Assembly: GCF_018687715.1 (NCBI RefSeq)
Contig: NC_056762.1
Location: forward strand, 31,174,864-31,238,863
Direction: 5' to 3'
Length of the DNA stretch: 64,000 bases
Source of the DNA: Carya illinoinensis
Lineage: Eukaryota > Streptophyta > Magnoliopsida > Fagales > Juglandaceae
Shown here: in pieces, positions 62,783-64,000 of the stretch
How the letters are laid out: each line of letters begins with the position of its first letter
Position numbering within the stretch: the stretch's first letter is position 1
Program-made: the position numbers and the translations under genes
Notes under the pieces: generated by a model
What the model saw: only the letters and a program-made list of their open reading frames with translations
Told to the model about the DNA's origin: nothing
Database searches by the model: none

Positions 62783-63271
62783 GACTGGACGAGGAGGATG
62801 GCTAATGGTGATTATGTGCTTGTAATTGTATAGATTGCTGTAACTTTCTAACATCCCTATAATCTTGTGCAGTAGCCTACGGAATTAAAAGAGGAATTAG
62901 TTGGATACTGAACGAAATTTGTTGATATAATTCTATATTTTTCTTGATGCTGGTTTATTCTTAAACTTTGCTTTTACTTGAGTATATTATATATCTCTAT
63001 TGATAAACCTTTTTGACATTAATTTCTGAATGTGCAAACTTAGATGAATAATCCCAAAACTCTGACCTTTCAAGTTAAGTATTTACACCCGGATTTAATT
63101 GCTCATTCAGCTTTTAATGTGTTTGGGACAAGTAATGATTTAACACAGACGATCCTCTGGAAGAGTGTTAATATATTATTATAAATATATTACTCTCTCT
63201 TCATATTAACTTAGATTCTTTAGGTAAGTTATGATTTAACAATAGTCCGCTAAGCCAACCTTTTTATTTAG
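62783..63271. other. 3' UTR of the hydrolase gene and intergenic DNA
   Basis: The bases after the TAA at 62780-62782 should be 3' UTR. AATTAAAAG-type and AATAA-type motifs occur, but no certain polyadenylation site can be named. No gene was seen. Confidence 0.5.
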
Positions 63272-63432
63272 AGTAATGCTATATATAATCATAAGTTATG
63301 TAAGTGTTGTGTATTTTCTTTTTTAAAAGTGGGGTCTATTATTTAAATAATTAATTTTTTTTATGTAAATTTTATATTTACTCATTTTTCTTAAAAGAAT
63401 TATGCGTAGTTTACTCATTCCATAACTTCACA
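63272..63432. mobile_element. MITE, second family (TTAATTTTTT core)
   Basis: Opens AGAGTAATGCTATATATAAT, contains AAAGTGGGGTCTATTATTTA, TTAATTTTTTTTATGTAAAT and TTTACTCATTTTTCTTAAAA, and closes CATTCCATAACTTCACATAT. Confidence 0.7.
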
Positions 63433-63599
63433 TATCGTTCCTCTATTTATGAAATGAATGCAGAGAAAGCATGCAAGTGTAACATCACCATCCAAGATTT
63501 CTGATTTTTCTTTTACAACTCAATCGGCCACCCAATAGCCAAGAGCCCAGCCTCACATATCTAGCAACTGAAGGGCACAAATAATCTTCTACGTTAAAG

Positions 63600-64000
63600 A
63601 TTACTTCAACCAATAATATTAGGGCAATGATATGCTTATTACTCTCTTACCATCTATTTATTATTCTATAGTATATTTAAATTTTTTATTATTATTTTCT
63701 TTTAAGTATTTTTTTATCATCTTAATCATTAAGAAAAAAATTAAAAAATATATAACTTTTCTAATAGTTACTTCTTTAACTATTAAATAAAAGAAATTCT
63801 TTAAAAAATAAAAAGAGAACCCTTTGGGGCCACACCTCCTGGTGAAAAGCCAGCGATTTAACCAGTTATGTGTAGGAAAACTTCTGAGGGTGCGGTGCAC
63901 AGGATCGTGGTTTATTCTGCAGGAGTGAGTCCAAAGGGCCCTGCCTTGGAGAGGTTCCTCGACATCAAAAAAAAAAAAAGAGAGAGATGTAAAAAAGTGG
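63600..64000 (+). mobile_element. Possible SINE-like retroposon at the window edge
   Basis: After AT-rich DNA (63620-63805), a GC-balanced segment (63815-63965) reads GGGGCCACACCTCCTGGTGA, then GCCAGCGATTTAACCAG, CTGAGGGTGCGGTGCACAGG and GGGCCCTGCCTTGGAGAGG. It ends TCGACATC and an A-run (63966-63979). A poly-A-ended block with this composition resembles plant retroposon families, but no clear A and B boxes were found. Confidence 0.4.

Overview
The window is nuclear DNA of a plant, most likely a woody eudicot. It carries plant-type split genes with phase-consistent introns, plant L1-clade LINEs, a Copia element with a tRNA-iMet-type primer site, a solo LTR, and dense MITEs. The abundant MITE family with GATGAGATGAG-type termini and the second family built around TTAATTTTTT remind me of walnut and hickory genomes (Fagales). 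That placement is a recollection, not a search result. Base composition is AT-rich outside exons.

Three conserved genes were reconstructed exon by exon, all on the + strand. (1) DAD1, the small membrane subunit of the ER oligosaccharyltransferase (4395-15523; 5 exons, 115 aa). (2) ATS1-type plastidial glycerol-3-phosphate acyltransferase (19128-43204; 12 exons, 461 aa). (3) A plant ABHD17-like alpha/beta hydrolase with an N-terminal MGC and a cysteine-rich tail (58402-62782; 5 exons, 389 aa, first intron GC-AG). The three have unrelated housekeeping roles (protein N-glycosylation, plastid glycerolipid synthesis, probable membrane-associated hydrolase) and there is no sign that they form a cluster.

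Most of the DNA is transposable elements. The DAD1 second intron (9.0 kb) holds a near-full-length LINE (6554-12124, - strand). It has an intact ORF1 and a twice-frameshifted ORF2, and it split a Tourist-like MITE. The ATS1 introns (about 22.7 kb in total for 1.4 kb of coding sequence) hold at least eight LINE pieces. One is a 5'-truncated copy (28638-30644) almost identical to the DAD1-intron LINE, flanked by a perfect 15-bp target duplication. Another older LINE (34267-38000) is interrupted by an exactly 1000-bp Mutator-like element with a perfect 9-bp duplication. Between ATS1 and the hydrolase lies a complete but decayed Copia element (50348-57123, - strand; 199-bp LTRs, 5-bp duplication AATAA), itself interrupted by a 2053-bp TG...CA solo LTR (51008-53060; duplication AAGAA). 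The left flank (1-4394) is a nest of repeats: an LTR edge, a 365-bp tandem duplication, a terminal-inverted-repeat element and a 1129-bp Mutator-like insertion.

I found no new biochemical system. The points of most interest are the nested transposon histories that can be dated relative to each other, a GC-AG intron whose use is forced by the reading frame, a 19-cysteine tail on the hydrolase, the ATGA stop/start coupling of the LINE ORFs, and a LINE tail-to-tail inverted repeat inside a transcribed intron. No tRNA, rRNA or CRISPR features were seen.
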